From: Acanthosepion pharaonis | Lineage: Eukaryota; Mollusca; Cephalopoda; Sepiida; Sepiidae | Direction: 5' to 3' | NCBI GenBank assembly: GCA_903632075.3 | Contig: CAHIKZ030002633.1 | Location: 2,353,501-2,417,500, forward strand | Length of the DNA: 64,000 nucleotides | Shown: positions 1 to 10,815 of the stretch, piece by piece | Layout: each line of letters begins with the position of its first letter | Numbering within the stretch: position 1 is the stretch's first letter | Translations under genes and position numbers: made by a program | Notes under the pieces: model-generated | The model's database searches: none | Told to the model about the DNA's origin: nothing | What the model saw: the letters and a program-made list of their open reading frames with translations, nothing else

Positions 1-165
1 AAAACAGATCGATAGGTAAAGACTGAGATAGATAAATAGAGAGATAGAGAGGAAAAGACTGAGATAGACAGATAGATAGGAAGATATATATATATCTATA
101 TGACTGAAACAGATGGATATATAAACAGATAGGAACAAACTGAATGCTGAATAGATAAATAGATT
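1..165. repeat. GATA-type simple repeat
   Basis: Degenerate runs of GATA/GACA with a short TA tract. The composite SINE follows directly. Confidence 0.8.
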
Positions 166-170
166 GATAC

Positions 171-416
171 ACCGGTTCCCGTACGATAACCGAAGTTAAG
201 CAACGTTGAGCTTGGTCAATGCCTAGATGGGTACCGAGAATACTAGGTACTGTAAGCTTGGATGTGTGTGTGGTGTAAGGAATAATGGCTCGGGCTTGTT
301 AATCGGAGAGTCGTGTTCCAATTCCCACTGGCTTTGTTATATTCACTAACACGTAAATACCATTGGAATTTACCTCTTCTCTTTGTAAGACTTGTATCAC
401 TAAACCATTATTATCT
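171..416 (+). mobile_element. Composite SINE with 5S rRNA-derived head and tRNA-derived body (copy 1)
   Basis: Positions 171-259 resemble the 3' three quarters of eukaryotic 5S rRNA: a box-A-like GAAGTTAAGCAACGTTGAGC, a box-C-like TAGATGGGTACC and an end CTAGGTACTGTAAGCTT. After a short TG-rich linker comes a tRNA-like body (about 273-345) with A-box-like AATGGCTCGGG and a B-box-like GTGTTCCAATTCC (313-325). The tail contains GTAAGACTTGTATCAC and ends near CATTATTATCT. A second copy on the minus strand (42045-42250) shares the 5S/tRNA junction and the tail, so this is a real family rather than a chance neighbourhood. 5S-headed SINEs are known in animals (SINE3 type). The first 25-30 nt of 5S are missing, so this copy is probably 5' truncated. 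The tRNA body resembles that of the SINE at 20828-21125. Confidence 0.8.
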
Positions 417-890
417 AAAAGAAATCTTCCAATCTAAAAACATTTTCTGGCTTTAAATAACTTGCAACGCGTTGACAAATCGTAGAAAATGAACCAATCA
501 ATTCTTCTTTTCCGGTTTTTTCCTTTTACTTAATAATTCATGTAGTTATTGTATTAGTTGGATTATCTCCCTTGTCTTTGAATATAAAAAATAAAAATAC
601 TGCGGTGTACATATAAGCTCTAAAAGCAACAACACAGATAGAAATGTCGTTATAATAAAGAAGATACCCGCTCGAATACTTCGTACGATAATGAAAAATA
701 TTTAATTTCAAAACTTCAGAGAAAAAATACAAGTAGATGAAGATATTTAGTGCAAATATTTTGGGAAATCTTAACAAAACATTCAGACTTTCTGTTTTTT
801 ACCATTAAATGCGAAGTCAATTTTTGTTGTATTTCTTTTGCAAAGAACACAATCCTTAGGAAACAGGAAAAACGAATTCTACGCCATCTT
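417..890. other. AT-rich stretch, no gene recognised
   Basis: A minus-strand frame at 538-777 is low-complexity and hydrophobic, with no recognisable domain. Nothing else is supported. Confidence 0.5.
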
Positions 891-905
891 TGATATGGCT
901 ATTCA

Positions 906-1028
906 GGTGGTCCACATGTGAAAATAAGAGATGAAAAATATCTAAAACTCGTTCGAGAAGTAAAAGAAATTGCCAACCATCATAGTTGTGGTTGTGTCAA
1001 TAATCTTAGGCGGGTTCTGAAAAGTTAA
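906..1028 (+). pseudogene. Unidentified coding-like fragment
   Basis: An open stretch of 41 codons ends at TAA (1026-1028). It is basic and includes KLVREVKEIANHH followed by SCGC, which looks more protein-like than its AT-rich surroundings. I do not recognise the family. It has no start of its own and could be a transposon remnant or chance. Confidence 0.25.
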
Positions 1029-1477
1029 AAACTCGATTAACTTTCCAAATATCGGAATATTGCTTTTTGGGAAATGGATCGAATTGAGAAAATTTCAGCA
1101 ACCCTCGTATTATTAGCACCCTTGGGACAGCTCTCAAAACCTTAATGTCAATTAAAGATAATACTTATTCAAAGAGTTTTTTTTTTTTTTACATAGCAGG
1201 ACTCTTTCTAGCAAGAATATACAGAGGGGGATGCTGGGAATTTGAAGAGATTTCCTGTCGTTTGATTCCCAGTGACAAACAACGAGCATTTGGCGTGAAG
1301 ATACAAATATATGAAATAATAATTACATATAGAAAAGGAGACGTTGAAAAATTATCGGCATGACTCATTTGTCCAAAATTAGGATTGTAATGTTTGGTCA
1401 TTGAAAAACTTTTTTTTAAGGAAATTTAACAAGATTTTTCAGTGCCATCTGCGCTGTCCAGAAAGAAAGTGCTGAAG

Positions 1478-1795
1478 CATATTTGGACAGGAAGTGTCAT
1501 TCACCAAGATCTGTGCAAATCATTTGGGTTTGATCATATGAACAGAGATGGTATAAACACGGAGAAGGGGAAAAAGTAATTTTTTTTTGTAATTCGGAAT
1601 TCAAATAGATTAGCCAGCGAAGCAATCAATCTATATCTGGACATCGTAAAGCAGGAATCAAAGCGAAAACGATCGATCATAGAATAAATGGTTTGATTCG
1701 ATTAGCTCACTCAGTGGAATCAAAAGTGCGAGAATTGGATTCGTTCATGTATGACGTCAGCATAAACAAGAAGCCAGCACAGGATAATTAAAAAG
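1478..1795 (+). pseudogene. Possible LINE C-terminal remnant
   Basis: One frame reads IHQDLCKSFGF, resembling the region before the endonuclease domain of the LINE seen at 38735-40290 (there YLHWEICNIY). Another reads WYKHGEGEKVI. A further open stretch (about 1610-1791) is basic and ends at TAA. Frames shift and stops intervene. The link to that family is a weak inference from a short motif. Confidence 0.3.
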
Positions 1796-1994
1796 GAAAA
1801 GACTGAGATACTCTAACTGATTTAGACTAGCCATTCGATCCAAGTGGGAAGAACGGGTTTGATAGTCATGAGCAAGGGAGAAGAAAAAAAAAAAAAAAAA
1901 AAGATTTGCCTGTTTGTAGCCGTATCTATGCCAGTGGATTACAAGATAAAATTGACCACCCCCTCCCCCCCAAAGGACCCCGGAAGAATTTACA

Positions 1995-2165
1995 TTATTT
2001 ATATTCAGAAATATAGCCCCCATCTTTGTTGTTATTACAACGTTTCGGCCGTTTTACCCTCCGGCCTTCCTCAGGTGTATATCAATCTTGGTAACCTACA
2101 GGGAATTTTTAACTGAACCCTTTATTTACTCAACGTTGGTGGACTGTTCTCGTTCCATCGCTCAT
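1995..2165 (-). mobile_element. tRNA-derived SINE of the AACGTTTCGGCC-tail family, 3' part
   Basis: Read on the minus strand it has the family order: TAAATAAAGGGTTCAGTT, then CCTGAGGAAGG, then GGCCGAAACGTTGTAA, then the AAAGATG tail. Other copies are at 2222-2505, 25929-26280, 44200-44482, 50190-50460 and 57655-57960. The tRNA head is missing. It faces the copy at 2222. Confidence 0.75.
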
Positions 2166-2221
2166 GTTTAGGGATATCGTCTAGCTGTTATTTTTATTTA
2201 GTACTGTTCCCTTATTGTCAC

Positions 2222-2505
2222 CATGGGATAATGGCCTAGTGGATAAAAGCGTTGGTTTGTGAATTTGGAGACATAGGGGTTTTGCGTTCAATCCATGGAT
2301 CTGGTAGTGTGTAGCGGACACGGGTGAACAATAACTGAACAGTACTAAATAAAAAGCGAAACGAGAACAGATTACCCCCCTCCTGTAGATTAAATAATAT
2401 GTTCAGTTCAGAATTACCCAGATCGATATACACCTGAAGAAGGCCTGAAGGCACAACTGCCGAAACGTTGTGATAGCAACAGCAAAGATAAGGACAATAG
2501 TCCGA
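2222..2505 (+). mobile_element. tRNA-derived SINE of the AACGTTTCGGCC-tail family
   Basis: The head is tRNA-like, with A-box-like TGGCCTAGTGGATAAAAGCG and B-box-like GCGTTCAATCC (2284-2294). The tail holds CCTGAAGAAGGCC, GCCGAAACGTTGTG and ends near AAGGACAATAGTCCGAA, as in the other copies. It lies beside a minus-strand copy of the same family (1995-2165), forming an inverted pair. Confidence 0.75.
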
Positions 2506-2854
2506 ATATAAATACTGTTAATAACGATAACTACTCATCTCAGAAATTCAGACAGAAAACCAAAACCTTGCTCGAGAACAGTTAAGCTGAAAAAAAAATT
2601 ATGGTTCGAATAATAATTGGAGCATTTAGAACTGTGCGAAAATATTTAGTCTTCAAAACATTAAAGTCAACTGAAATCAGAACAGGAGAAATTGAACATT
2701 CAAAGAACTGAGATACTCCTGAAAGGGTGTGTGCTGGTAAGAATACTGTGGAAGGTGCTGAGAATTCGAAATTTACTTTTCACTCTATTTCCGGTGACAA
2801 CCATCAGATTTAAAAAAATCAGTTCCCGCAAAGCAAGGCAATGACACCACTAAG

Positions 2855-3000
2855 ACCCCAGGGTGAGTGAAAGAGAATGAAAAAGACTTTAGAAAGAACC
2901 GGAAACCCAGTCCTAAACAGGAAACAAAGGACAAACCTCTACTGTTCAAAAGTCCGGAGAGGAGCGTGAACCGGTGTATAAGAGAACCTACAGAGGAAAA
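2855..3000 (+). mobile_element. CAGGAAAC-family SINE-like repeat, copy 1 of a tandem pair
   Basis: It contains GAACCGGAAACCCAGTCC, TAAACAGGAAACAAAGGA and GGAGAGGAGCGTGAACCGG, the diagnostic order of a family found repeatedly here. Whether it is a SINE or another non-autonomous element is not settled by the sequence. Confidence 0.7.
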
Positions 3001-3039
3001 TAAAACTGTAAATACAATTTCAAAGTTTATGCGTGGACG

Positions 3040-3185
3040 TTAGAAGTATAGAGTTGAAGTAGACTTTAGAAGGAACCGGAAAGCCAATCCTAAACAGGAA
3101 ACGAAGGATAAACCTCTACTCCTGATCAAAAGATCAGGGAGTGTGAACCGGACGATAGGCGAATCCATCTACTTCTATTTGATGT
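3040..3185 (+). mobile_element. CAGGAAAC-family SINE-like repeat, copy 2 of a tandem pair
   Basis: Same block order as the preceding copy: GGAACCGGAAAGCCAATCC, TAAACAGGAAACGAAGGA, AGGGAGTGTGAACCGGACG and GATAGGCGAA. The tandem arrangement suggests duplication or serial insertion. Confidence 0.75.
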
Positions 3186-3189
3186 AAAG

Positions 3190-4660
3190 ATACAGACATA
3201 GGAAACAATCTACGAAGGGGCGCGGAAAATTAATCAACCTGATTCATTTTCCAGAATTAGTATTCTGAAGTTTAGTCGGTACAGAATGAAATGGAAATTC
3301 AAGGAAAAGTTTTAACCAGCCTGGTCCCCTGTGTGTCTGCGAGGATACAAACAATAGTGCTGGAGATTTGAGGAGTCACTTAATCAACAGCAAGAGCCAA
3401 AAAAGTTGAAGAAGACAACGAAGGAATTAAAGAAATATCATGAGAGCATTAAAGGAAAATTATTCTGAATAAAATTGATTGACAGAAGAAAGCACGATTG
3501 AATGTTATTGGCTTATCGGTAGACAGACTAAGAAAAACTGAATTGACTCGGTAATCGCAAACTAATTTCTGAAGTCCTGCTCCGCTACAACCCCCACCCC
3601 ACCAAAAAAAAGAAGGAATATAAAATGATGAAACGTTATGTAGACCGAGACATGTAATTAAGTCTGTTCCATTTTCCTCGACAATTTAGTAATTTTGGAC
3701 AGAATTGCTATTTCGGCTAACTCATATTTCTGGTTCCATTGCTTGCTGAAGTCGTTTGCTTTTTATTTTACTCATAGATCGAACGTCAACCTCTACGGTT
3801 AAATTAAATTTTCAAAACGATTATTGTCGTAAAAACCTTCTTTTCCTTATTCTTATGAATCTTCTTTTTCTTCTCATTCTTCTTCCGATTCTTCTTTTCC
3901 TTATTCTTATGAGTCTTACCATTATTCCTCTTATTGTAATTTCTTTGTGTAATACGAGTCGCCCTCAAGTCTCAGCCAGAGACCTCACATTTTCTTTTGC
4001 ACCCGAAGATTTAAACAGATGAAGTGCCATACAATTAAAAAATGTAACTGTGTTCATTGCGTCGAGAGAAATCTACGCAAGAAGCGGGAGAGAACCCATA
4101 TGAATGATTTTTTGCAATTCACATTTTTTAAGGCTACCAGAAATTTGATCCACATATTTGTTTGCTCCTTTTAATATCATTCTTCGTACCCCAATTACAA
4201 CAGGTAATGTTGTTTTCTTAAGATGTCAAAACAACACCAACAACAATAATAATTATAATAATACAAATTTTGCAATGACTTTGTTTTCTTATTTCGAAGG
4301 TTCTATGCGTTTATTGACTTACTGGGGCTTAAATTTAGTCTTTTTTTTTTTTTTATTTAATCTGTTTACACATTCTCGATGTACATAAAATGTTATCTGT
4401 ACATATACCTACGCAGTTTAATGAAGATTAAAAAAAAAAACTACTATAATGACATCACACAATCCAAAAAACGATGCTGTGGATGTCAGCTACATATCCA
4501 AGCAAGTTTACCAACGATCTGTTGACTTACAGTCTCTTGGGGTTTCTTGTTGAAATTTGTAGGCCGCTCGTAAAACAAACAAGCAGATAATGATGATACT
4601 ACTACTACTATTACTACTACTACTAATAATAATAATAATTATTCTTCTTTCGTCGACGAT
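3190..4660. other. No gene recognised; pyrimidine-rich and A-rich patches
   Basis: It holds a pyrimidine-rich repeat around 3838-3930 in which TTTTCCTTATTCTTATGA occurs twice, plus short AAT/ACT trinucleotide runs near 4600-4640. Open frames here are low complexity. Confidence 0.5.
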
Positions 4661-4669
4661 GTTCATCCA

Positions 4670-4995
4670 TCTTTTGGTTGGTTGGTTGCTTTTGTTTAGC
4701 GGTATATCAACACGTATATGGGTTATTTAATGCCGAAATCTAAATATTTTATACATAATTTTATGCTTTCAACTACAGATATTTTATGTATCATAAACAT
4801 TTATTGTTGGTATTTTTACTAAAAAATGTATTTTTATATTTTTTTAGTGTTGCATTTATTGTCATTTTGCTATAAAAATGTATTGTTGTTCATTTTTTTA
4901 TAAAAATGTACTGTTGATTTTTGTTCCGAGTTCACTATTTGCTCATAGCTGGGACCCTAACAGGTGCTACCACCCCGTCACAGGGTGGAACTGGG
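4670..4995 (+). mobile_element. Element with internal AAAAATGTATTG minisatellite, copy 1
   Basis: It starts with a TTTGTTTAGCGGTATATCAAC-like block and GGTTATTTAATGCCGAAATC, passes through diverged repeats of AAAAATGTATTGTTG, and ends with TTTGCTCATAGCTGGGACCC and AACAGGTGCTACCACC. The same order occurs at 57000-57365 (+), 25755-26580 (-) and 63775-63965 (-). The class is unknown and no TIR was seen. Confidence 0.65.
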
Positions 4996-5487
4996 AAGAA
5001 GAGCAGTTAATAGGTGGTTTCACGCTCCTCAAAATCTCCAATATCCCGATTAAAGGCCTTGCTGCAGGATATAGTTTATCTTCATACCCAAGACGCTCAT
5101 CTATCTTTTCCTTCCCTTTTTTTTCTGTACATATGCTTCAAACTCTTCCATTCAGTGCTTTTTTACACTTTGATTTTCTTTTTCATTATTGCTTAATTGT
5201 CTTTCTCTTATTTTCTTCTTTCCAAGTTCTTCCGCCCCTTCTTAGTCTTCCATGTTGTTTTTCTTCCGTCATCTTGTTAATTTTACTGATGACGAGTTTG
5301 GTGCGATACAAATTCAAATGGAGGGTATGAAGTAAAATTTCTGTATGTCTTGAACATAAGCATTCGAAGCATGACAGCTTCCTGCACATTTAGAAATGCA
5401 CAACTAAGTAAATTCTATGTATTGCGTTTCATCCCCTAAAAAGACTTCCTCAGGATAATGTTCTTATTGATGGAATTATAGACACCC

Positions 5488-5592
5488 TTAAGGACCCATT
5501 GATTATATTTTATATCCACAGGAAAGGTTTTTTTTTCTGGTTCCTCAGATCACATTTCCAAGCGTAAAATATAATCAGTGGACCCTTAAGAT
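5488..5592. repeat. Inverted repeat, arms about 26 bp
   Basis: TTAAGGACCCATTGATTATA near 5488 is the approximate reverse complement of TATAATCAGTGGACCCTTAA near 5570, separated by about 45 bp. Confidence 0.6.
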
Positions 5593-5708
5593 TGTCTGTT
5601 CTTTTTTTTAAAATTAAACTAATATTCGCTCTGTTTTTACATTGAGCTCTCTGGATTACATCCTCCTTGGGATTATCCGTACGGATTACCAAACATTTAA
5701 TTACTAAC

Positions 5709-5711
<3 letters not shown>

Positions 5712-5768
<57 letters not shown>
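5712..5768. repeat. (TA)n microsatellite
   Basis: About 28 uninterrupted TA units. Confidence 0.97.
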
Positions 5769-5770
<2 letters not shown>

Positions 5771-5796
5771 AGGAAGAAAGGAAATATGAGCGTAAA

Positions 5797-5841
5797 CATT
5801 CGGACGCTAAAAGTTAATTTTTAAAAGTTTTTGGCGTCCGA
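5797..5841. repeat. Short hairpin, 13-bp stem
   Basis: TCGGACGCTAAAA pairs with TTTTGGCGTCCGA with one mismatch across an A/T-rich loop. No uridine tract or gene is nearby, so no function is assigned. Confidence 0.6.
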
Positions 5842-5929
5842 TGAGTCTAGGCTGAACAGCGTAACTGATATTCGGTTTTCCAACGTTTTTGTTTTTATCA
5901 CGGAGTTTTTATTTTTTTTTTTAACTAAT

Positions 5930-7080
5930 TCACACTAGAAGAACAGGAGATTTGTTAAGAAAGGTGAAATGTTGTAGAAACCCGGACATAAATTTAACGA
6001 TGAAAACTCAGAAACTTGTACACTTTCTATACAATTTTCGGCTTAGTAAATAGTATTAAGCATTAAAAGTATTACATAAGCAAAGCAGAGATTATTTTAT
6101 ACATAATATAGATTTTATGATTAATTGCACATTTTAATTTATATCTAAAGACGCTAAAAGAAGGTTTATTTTTCAACTGGGCTCCAGAGTTAACACATTA
6201 TGGGAAAATGTGGGGTAATAGCTTAAAACAGGTGTAGTCTTTTTCGAAATAAGTATATTTTTTTTATTGTATATGTTTCTTGCACGTATTTATTTCAAAA
6301 TGCGTAACGGCAGAAAACCTGAATGTATCTATTTTTATATTTACCATCAAAACATTTGGTACATATAACCTCTCCACCTTTCAAGTTGTTTATAAAAGAA
6401 TTCTAATGTAGTGTAGTGAATTGTATAATTGTATGTTGTATTATGCTTATTTAAATTTATTGAACCGTTTATTTATGTACTCTTTTTGTAATAAACGGAC
6501 AAAAATATAGAAATCGGATCATTTTTATAAAGATGTCACAAGTTCGTGTTGGATTTAAAACGAATGGATGCACATACAGTTTTGGGATAGCTTTATCGCC
6601 TCTGGAAAACTTAGATGATTTATTTTTTTCATGTACTTGTAAAATCCCTTCTTTTGTATCCCCATCATGTAAATAGGTCTTGGGTAGATAATTCAAAAGG
6701 CAATATTATTTTTTTTTAACGTTATTCATTTCTACGATAAGCTTCTTAGATGAAAAAGTGTTTATCAGTTACATCTAAAGAGTGATTTCACCTGCTGTGG
6801 GAAATCAACGATAGGAGAGGGCAGCTATATCTTTTAATCAGACCGAAAGGAAGAAGAAGATTATGATGATAATGGCGAACTACACCAAGAATAGGCCTGA
6901 CCTAATAAAAATGCGAAGCTACGGCGATCTACACGCATAATCCCAAAAGATAGACATATAGAATAACTTCCTAACGTCTTTTGTATATGCCGTGTTCCTT
7001 CACGTGAAATTCTAACTGATACTCCGAATATAGATTAATTCAGAAACATAATAAAAATAATGGCCAGGATCCTTAACAGC
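5930..7080. other. AT-rich stretch, no gene recognised
   Basis: Only short chance frames. The minus-strand 75-codon frame at 6469-6696 has no recognisable motif. Confidence 0.45.
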
Positions 7081-7084
7081 GTAT

Positions 7085-7461
7085 GGTTCTTTTTTTCTAT
7101 GTGCCATGTATCTTCATCAGGTGGGCGATCATGGTTCTCCACAACTTCCTATCCATTGTAGCTCATAGAAATTTTCTCTTTTTGATATCTACCCTAATCC
7201 CTATCCTGCCAAATATTTACATAAGCTCGTTAGGTTGGTTATTTGCTGTTTTCCTCTGTCTCTCGTGCCTCCATTATGCCCTGTGAGTGTTAAATTCTCC
7301 AAGCACTCTTTCCCCATTAATACCCAAGAAATTTCAATTGTCTCTTTCTGATTCTAAATATAAGTGTCCTTTTTGTTTCCATATTCTCTAAAACTGTATC
7401 ATTTTTCACATGTTCAGTCCATGCTATTCTCAACTTCTCTCTGTAGAACCACCTTTCTGTG
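7085..7461 (-). pseudogene. LINE family B reverse-transcriptase C-terminus, degenerate
   Basis: Minus-strand translation gives LRIAWTEHVKNDTVLENMET followed by KRTLIFRIRKRQLKFLG, the conserved C-terminal region of an endonuclease/RT type LINE ORF2. Stops and frameshifts follow, and the run ends near 7085 with LWRTMI-like coding. Related copies are at 32300-32690, 40540-40790, 58080-58620, 58690-59225 and 61250-61765. It directly continues a LINE A fragment on the same strand (7462-7742). The clade is not certain (RTE/CR1-like). Confidence 0.75.
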
Positions 7462-7742
7462 TAAATTTTTGAAGATCAAAGTTGACTGGAAAGCAAGAAG
7501 CCTGAAGAGATTTCCACAAGCGAGAGGTGCGAGAGAAGAAACTGTTAGCGTAGAACTTCTGGTTACATCTAGCCATTTCAACAATAAAATGAAACTTTAC
7601 TGCCAATATAGTCCTGCGCTTAAATTCGTAAAGACTAGGTTACCAAAGAGGAGGGCTCACTAGAACAGATACCATGAAAAAGGAGCTACTTTAGAAAGTA
7701 GGGATTGAAGCCGAGATGCCAGGTCAGGACCGATAACATTGC
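7462..7742 (-). pseudogene. LINE family A (Jockey/CR1-type) 3' fragment
   Basis: The minus strand encodes broken pieces of the family A C-terminus: VIGPDLASRLQSL, then RCNQKFYANSFFSRTSRLW. Stops interrupt the frame between these blocks. At about 7461 the sequence switches inside CTTCAAAAATTTA from family A to family B. Confidence 0.7.
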
Positions 7743-8129
7743 AATTATATGATTAATTATTATCCTTATTCCACAAGTTTCTCGGACGAATATTTTCAAT
7801 CTTGTTGTTTTTGTCTTGATATTTTATCCAATGTAGCGTTTAACCTCCCCCGCTGTTGTTTGAAATTCAGAGATATTCGCGCCCTTATTGGTTTTATAAC
7901 GTGTGGCTGTTTAGAAAATACTAAGGCGATCTGTTTTTGAGAAGCGTCAAGATGTCGCACATTATGATAAAAAAAAAGTCAATTTAAATATAAAACAAAA
8001 CTATGCAGGGATAAATCTATTTGGTTTGTGGAAACAAGTGTGTTTGATAGAAGTTAATTTTGTTGCAAACATTCATTGTAGTCGGCTAAACAGTGAAATT
8101 CGTTTTGTGTTCTTTCCCTTTGTGTGAAA

Positions 8130-8768
8130 TCAATAGCTTCATCTACCGCAAGTAAAGTTGGTTCTGTTTGTCGTGCCAGAAAATTTAACTCGTCTGAGTC
8201 CATCCGTCAAATCTATAAATCAACCATTCGTTCTTGCACGGAATATTGCTGTCTGGTGCTCTCGCTGTACGTTTAGAGGTCCTCGACAAAATCCAGAAAA
8301 GAATATGCAAGATGATAGGTCCTGATATGGGATCTAGTCTACAATCGCTATCCCATGCCGTAGCCTCCCTATGTCTCTTCTACAAGTATTTTCACGGCAT
8401 CTGTTCCGACGAGCTACTTTCTCTGGTTCCCGGACGGCATGAATTTAAACGTACTACCAGGCTGTCATATCTGCCCCACCCTCTCACTGTCAAAATGGTT
8501 AAATGTAACCGTCTCTTCTATTCAAAAAGATTCTTCTCCCGCACTTTCTGTTTGTGGAACTCCCTTTTTCCTAACTTGCTTCCCCGATGAATATAATCTT
8601 TAAATATTCAAGTGTAATGTCAATCGACATCTGACACCCTGAGCTTGTTTCGCGTCCTTCTCTGTATCCTTTCCTCAAATATGCCTCATTACTTATGTTC
8701 TCAATCCTCTGTAACCCCTTGCGTGCTAGTGACACTCCCGAATGCTTGGGTTGAACTGCTTTAAAAAA
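8130..8768 (+). pseudogene. LINE family A (Jockey/CR1-type) 3' end, 5' truncated
   Basis: Open in one frame over 8234-8590. Family blocks are in order: KIQKRICKMIGPDMGS, ASLCLFYKYFHG, SDELLSLVPGRHEFKR, YSKRFFSRTFCLWNSLF. Upstream, VGSVCRAR and YKSTIRSCTEYCC occur in shifted frames. The 3' UTR ends TGCTTGGGTTGAACTGCTTTA before an A run, matching the other 3' ends. The coding part is missing its RT palm, so it is a dead fragment. Confidence 0.85.
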
Positions 8769-9114
8769 TGTTAATTATTCAATTATTCTTTTGGACTTGC
8801 TTTCACATCCTCCTTCACTGAAACACAGCTTCGACTGGTTTATTTTACAGATTTCCCCAAACTAAAACTGAAGAAAAAAAAAATAAGAAAAAAAAAGCAT
8901 TATGATTAGGATGCTTGCTCAAAAGAATTGTCGTATCGTATCAGGTGTTCTGTCAATTCTAAAAGTGATTTATAGAAAACGCTTTTCTTTTATGAAACAA
9001 TATATGGCGAGGTTAAAACAATTCTCTTACTCGAAGGGTGTTTATATTTCACAAACGTCATTGCAATTCACAAGGCGTAAGTTCTACTTTAACTACTACC
9101 TGTAATACGCACGT

Positions 9115-9240
9115 AGAGATGGGCGTGGTGGCTTAGGTAAAGGAACGGTAAACATCTGTAATCGTTTTTTAATCTTGATTTCATGTCCAGATTCAAGTTA
9201 ACGGTGTCTTGAGCAACGTTTCGATCCCAGCAAAGGCACG

Positions 9241-9273
<33 letters not shown>
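9115..9273 (+). mobile_element. tRNA-like SINE with poly(A) tail
   Basis: A-box-like TGGTGGCTTAGGTAAAGGAA and B-box-like CGTTTCGATCCC (about 9220-9231) precede an A run of about 29 (9245-9273). The A-to-B distance is long, so the head may be a diverged or intron-bearing tRNA. Confidence 0.5.
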
Positions 9274-9275
<2 letters not shown>

Positions 9276-10640
9276 AAGCTCCACGTTTTGGAATTTTGGG
9301 ATCAAGGTCAGCTGATTATGGTCATTTCATTTCCTGTTTTTATTCTTATTTTTTTTTTTTTTTTTGAATGATGGGGAAAGATTTTATTTTTTTATTTTTA
9401 TTTATTTATTATTATTTTTTGTAACTGCTACAGATCTCGTAGCAGGAAATGATTTAATTAAAATGTTAAACGTGTCTAAAGTAATAAACCTAACGATTCA
9501 TGAAAGTTGATACTTTTCGATGCTGACAGTCTCTATGTAGGAGTTTAGCAAAGAGGGAGGCTTATCTCTTCTTAACGTACTTGTAAATATTGTCTTGTTC
9601 CTTCTTAGATTCTTATTCTGTTCAGTTGGATCCATTGGGAAAGATCATATAGCATCTAATAATAGATACGAATATATTAAGGCAAGAAAACAAATGACTG
9701 TCACGAGCATTTGGAAAGAGAATATAAAAATGCAACAGGAGAAAACCCGTAAATGTAGGCCCCAAAGGGAAAAGCAGGCATGAAAACATTAAAAGAAATC
9801 TAGCCAATTTTCTATAGTTCATGTAACTTCACAGATTTTATTATAAATGTTTACCAACACAATTTCGTACCCATTACGCAAACGTAGGTATATAAATTTC
9901 ATAATCATGCATAAAAAGCTAAACGTGAAGATGAGATGAACAATGCATTCACTTTAACTTTTCTTAGTCTGACACAATCTGTTTACAGTATCTGCTAATA
10001 TAATGATAATATTAACCGTTTCCTAATAAAGAAACATTTAGTATTCATTGATCGAGCAGCCAGTATTACTCACGGTTGAAATTTATAAAATCTTTCTATT
10101 AAAACATTTTTCCAGGAAAATAGGTTTATTAAGTCCACTAACTGTTATCGCACTACTAGCATTTATGGCGGCTTCCGTTCTAACGTTTTCTTTGAGGCAG
10201 TGTGGAAATATCAACATGTTGATTATGTTATTTTTTTCTTCGATCTACATGCGATATCCGATTTAGTATTTTGTTGCTGTTGAAAATTCTCAAGTGATTT
10301 GGTTTCTGTCATTTGGTACAGTTCTTTATTGTTTGTGATTCTGTAGCACCACTAACCAAGTTTCGAAGAAGGATGGTCCTCGCTATGACCTACAGGCTTC
10401 ATTCACTGGAAAACATTTTTAAGCATTGATCTGAGAAAGCGGTTGTATTCTTATGACAGTTTAGATATTTCTGAACTAGTTTGGCGCCATAAATGACATC
10501 CTTATGGAAAGTACTCAGAGGAACTACATTCCTTATTTCCACCACTTCTAACCTTCACGGCTAGGACCCGCCATGCCACACACATTGTAGTGAACCATTC
10601 TCATTCCCCTCGTATTCCATTTATGACAAGTAAGTTCCAT
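9274..10640. other. No gene recognised
   Basis: T-rich runs around 9350-9420 and chance frames only. The 72-codon frame at 10048-10266 lacks family features. Confidence 0.45.
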
Positions 10641-10649
10641 TCGATCAGC

Positions 10650-10815
10650 TTCTTCTAGCGAACCCCTTCCAAGAGGATGTTTCCCCTATCACTGCAGCCT
10701 TAACCTGTTCAAGTCTAGGTTTGATCATTATCTTCGCTACCTATCCGCATAAACTGGGCCTCTTACTCCATAATACTCTACCTTGAGTGGCTTCCGGACA
10801 TTGTACAGGGTAAAC
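10650..10815 (-). mobile_element. CAGGAAAC-family element, 5' domain (minus strand)
   Basis: The minus strand reads GTACAATGTCC, then GCCACTCAAGGTAGAG, then AGTAAGAGGCCCAGTTTATG, the same order as GTACAAGG, CACTCAAGGTAGAGGGTTAC and GTGGTGTTGTATTAG at 19880-19966, 20337-20430 and 38450-38545. Another minus-strand copy is at 24110-24245. Confidence 0.6.

Noticed and set aside
171..259. Functional 5S rRNA gene
   Set aside because: The first 25-30 nt are missing, the internal control region has several changes, and it is fused to a tRNA-like body without a T-run terminator.
4878..5330. 150-codon plus-strand frame with hydrophobic stretches
   Set aside because: It begins inside a repeat copy (4670-4995) and continues through pyrimidine-rich DNA. 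The hydrophobicity comes from T-rich codons.
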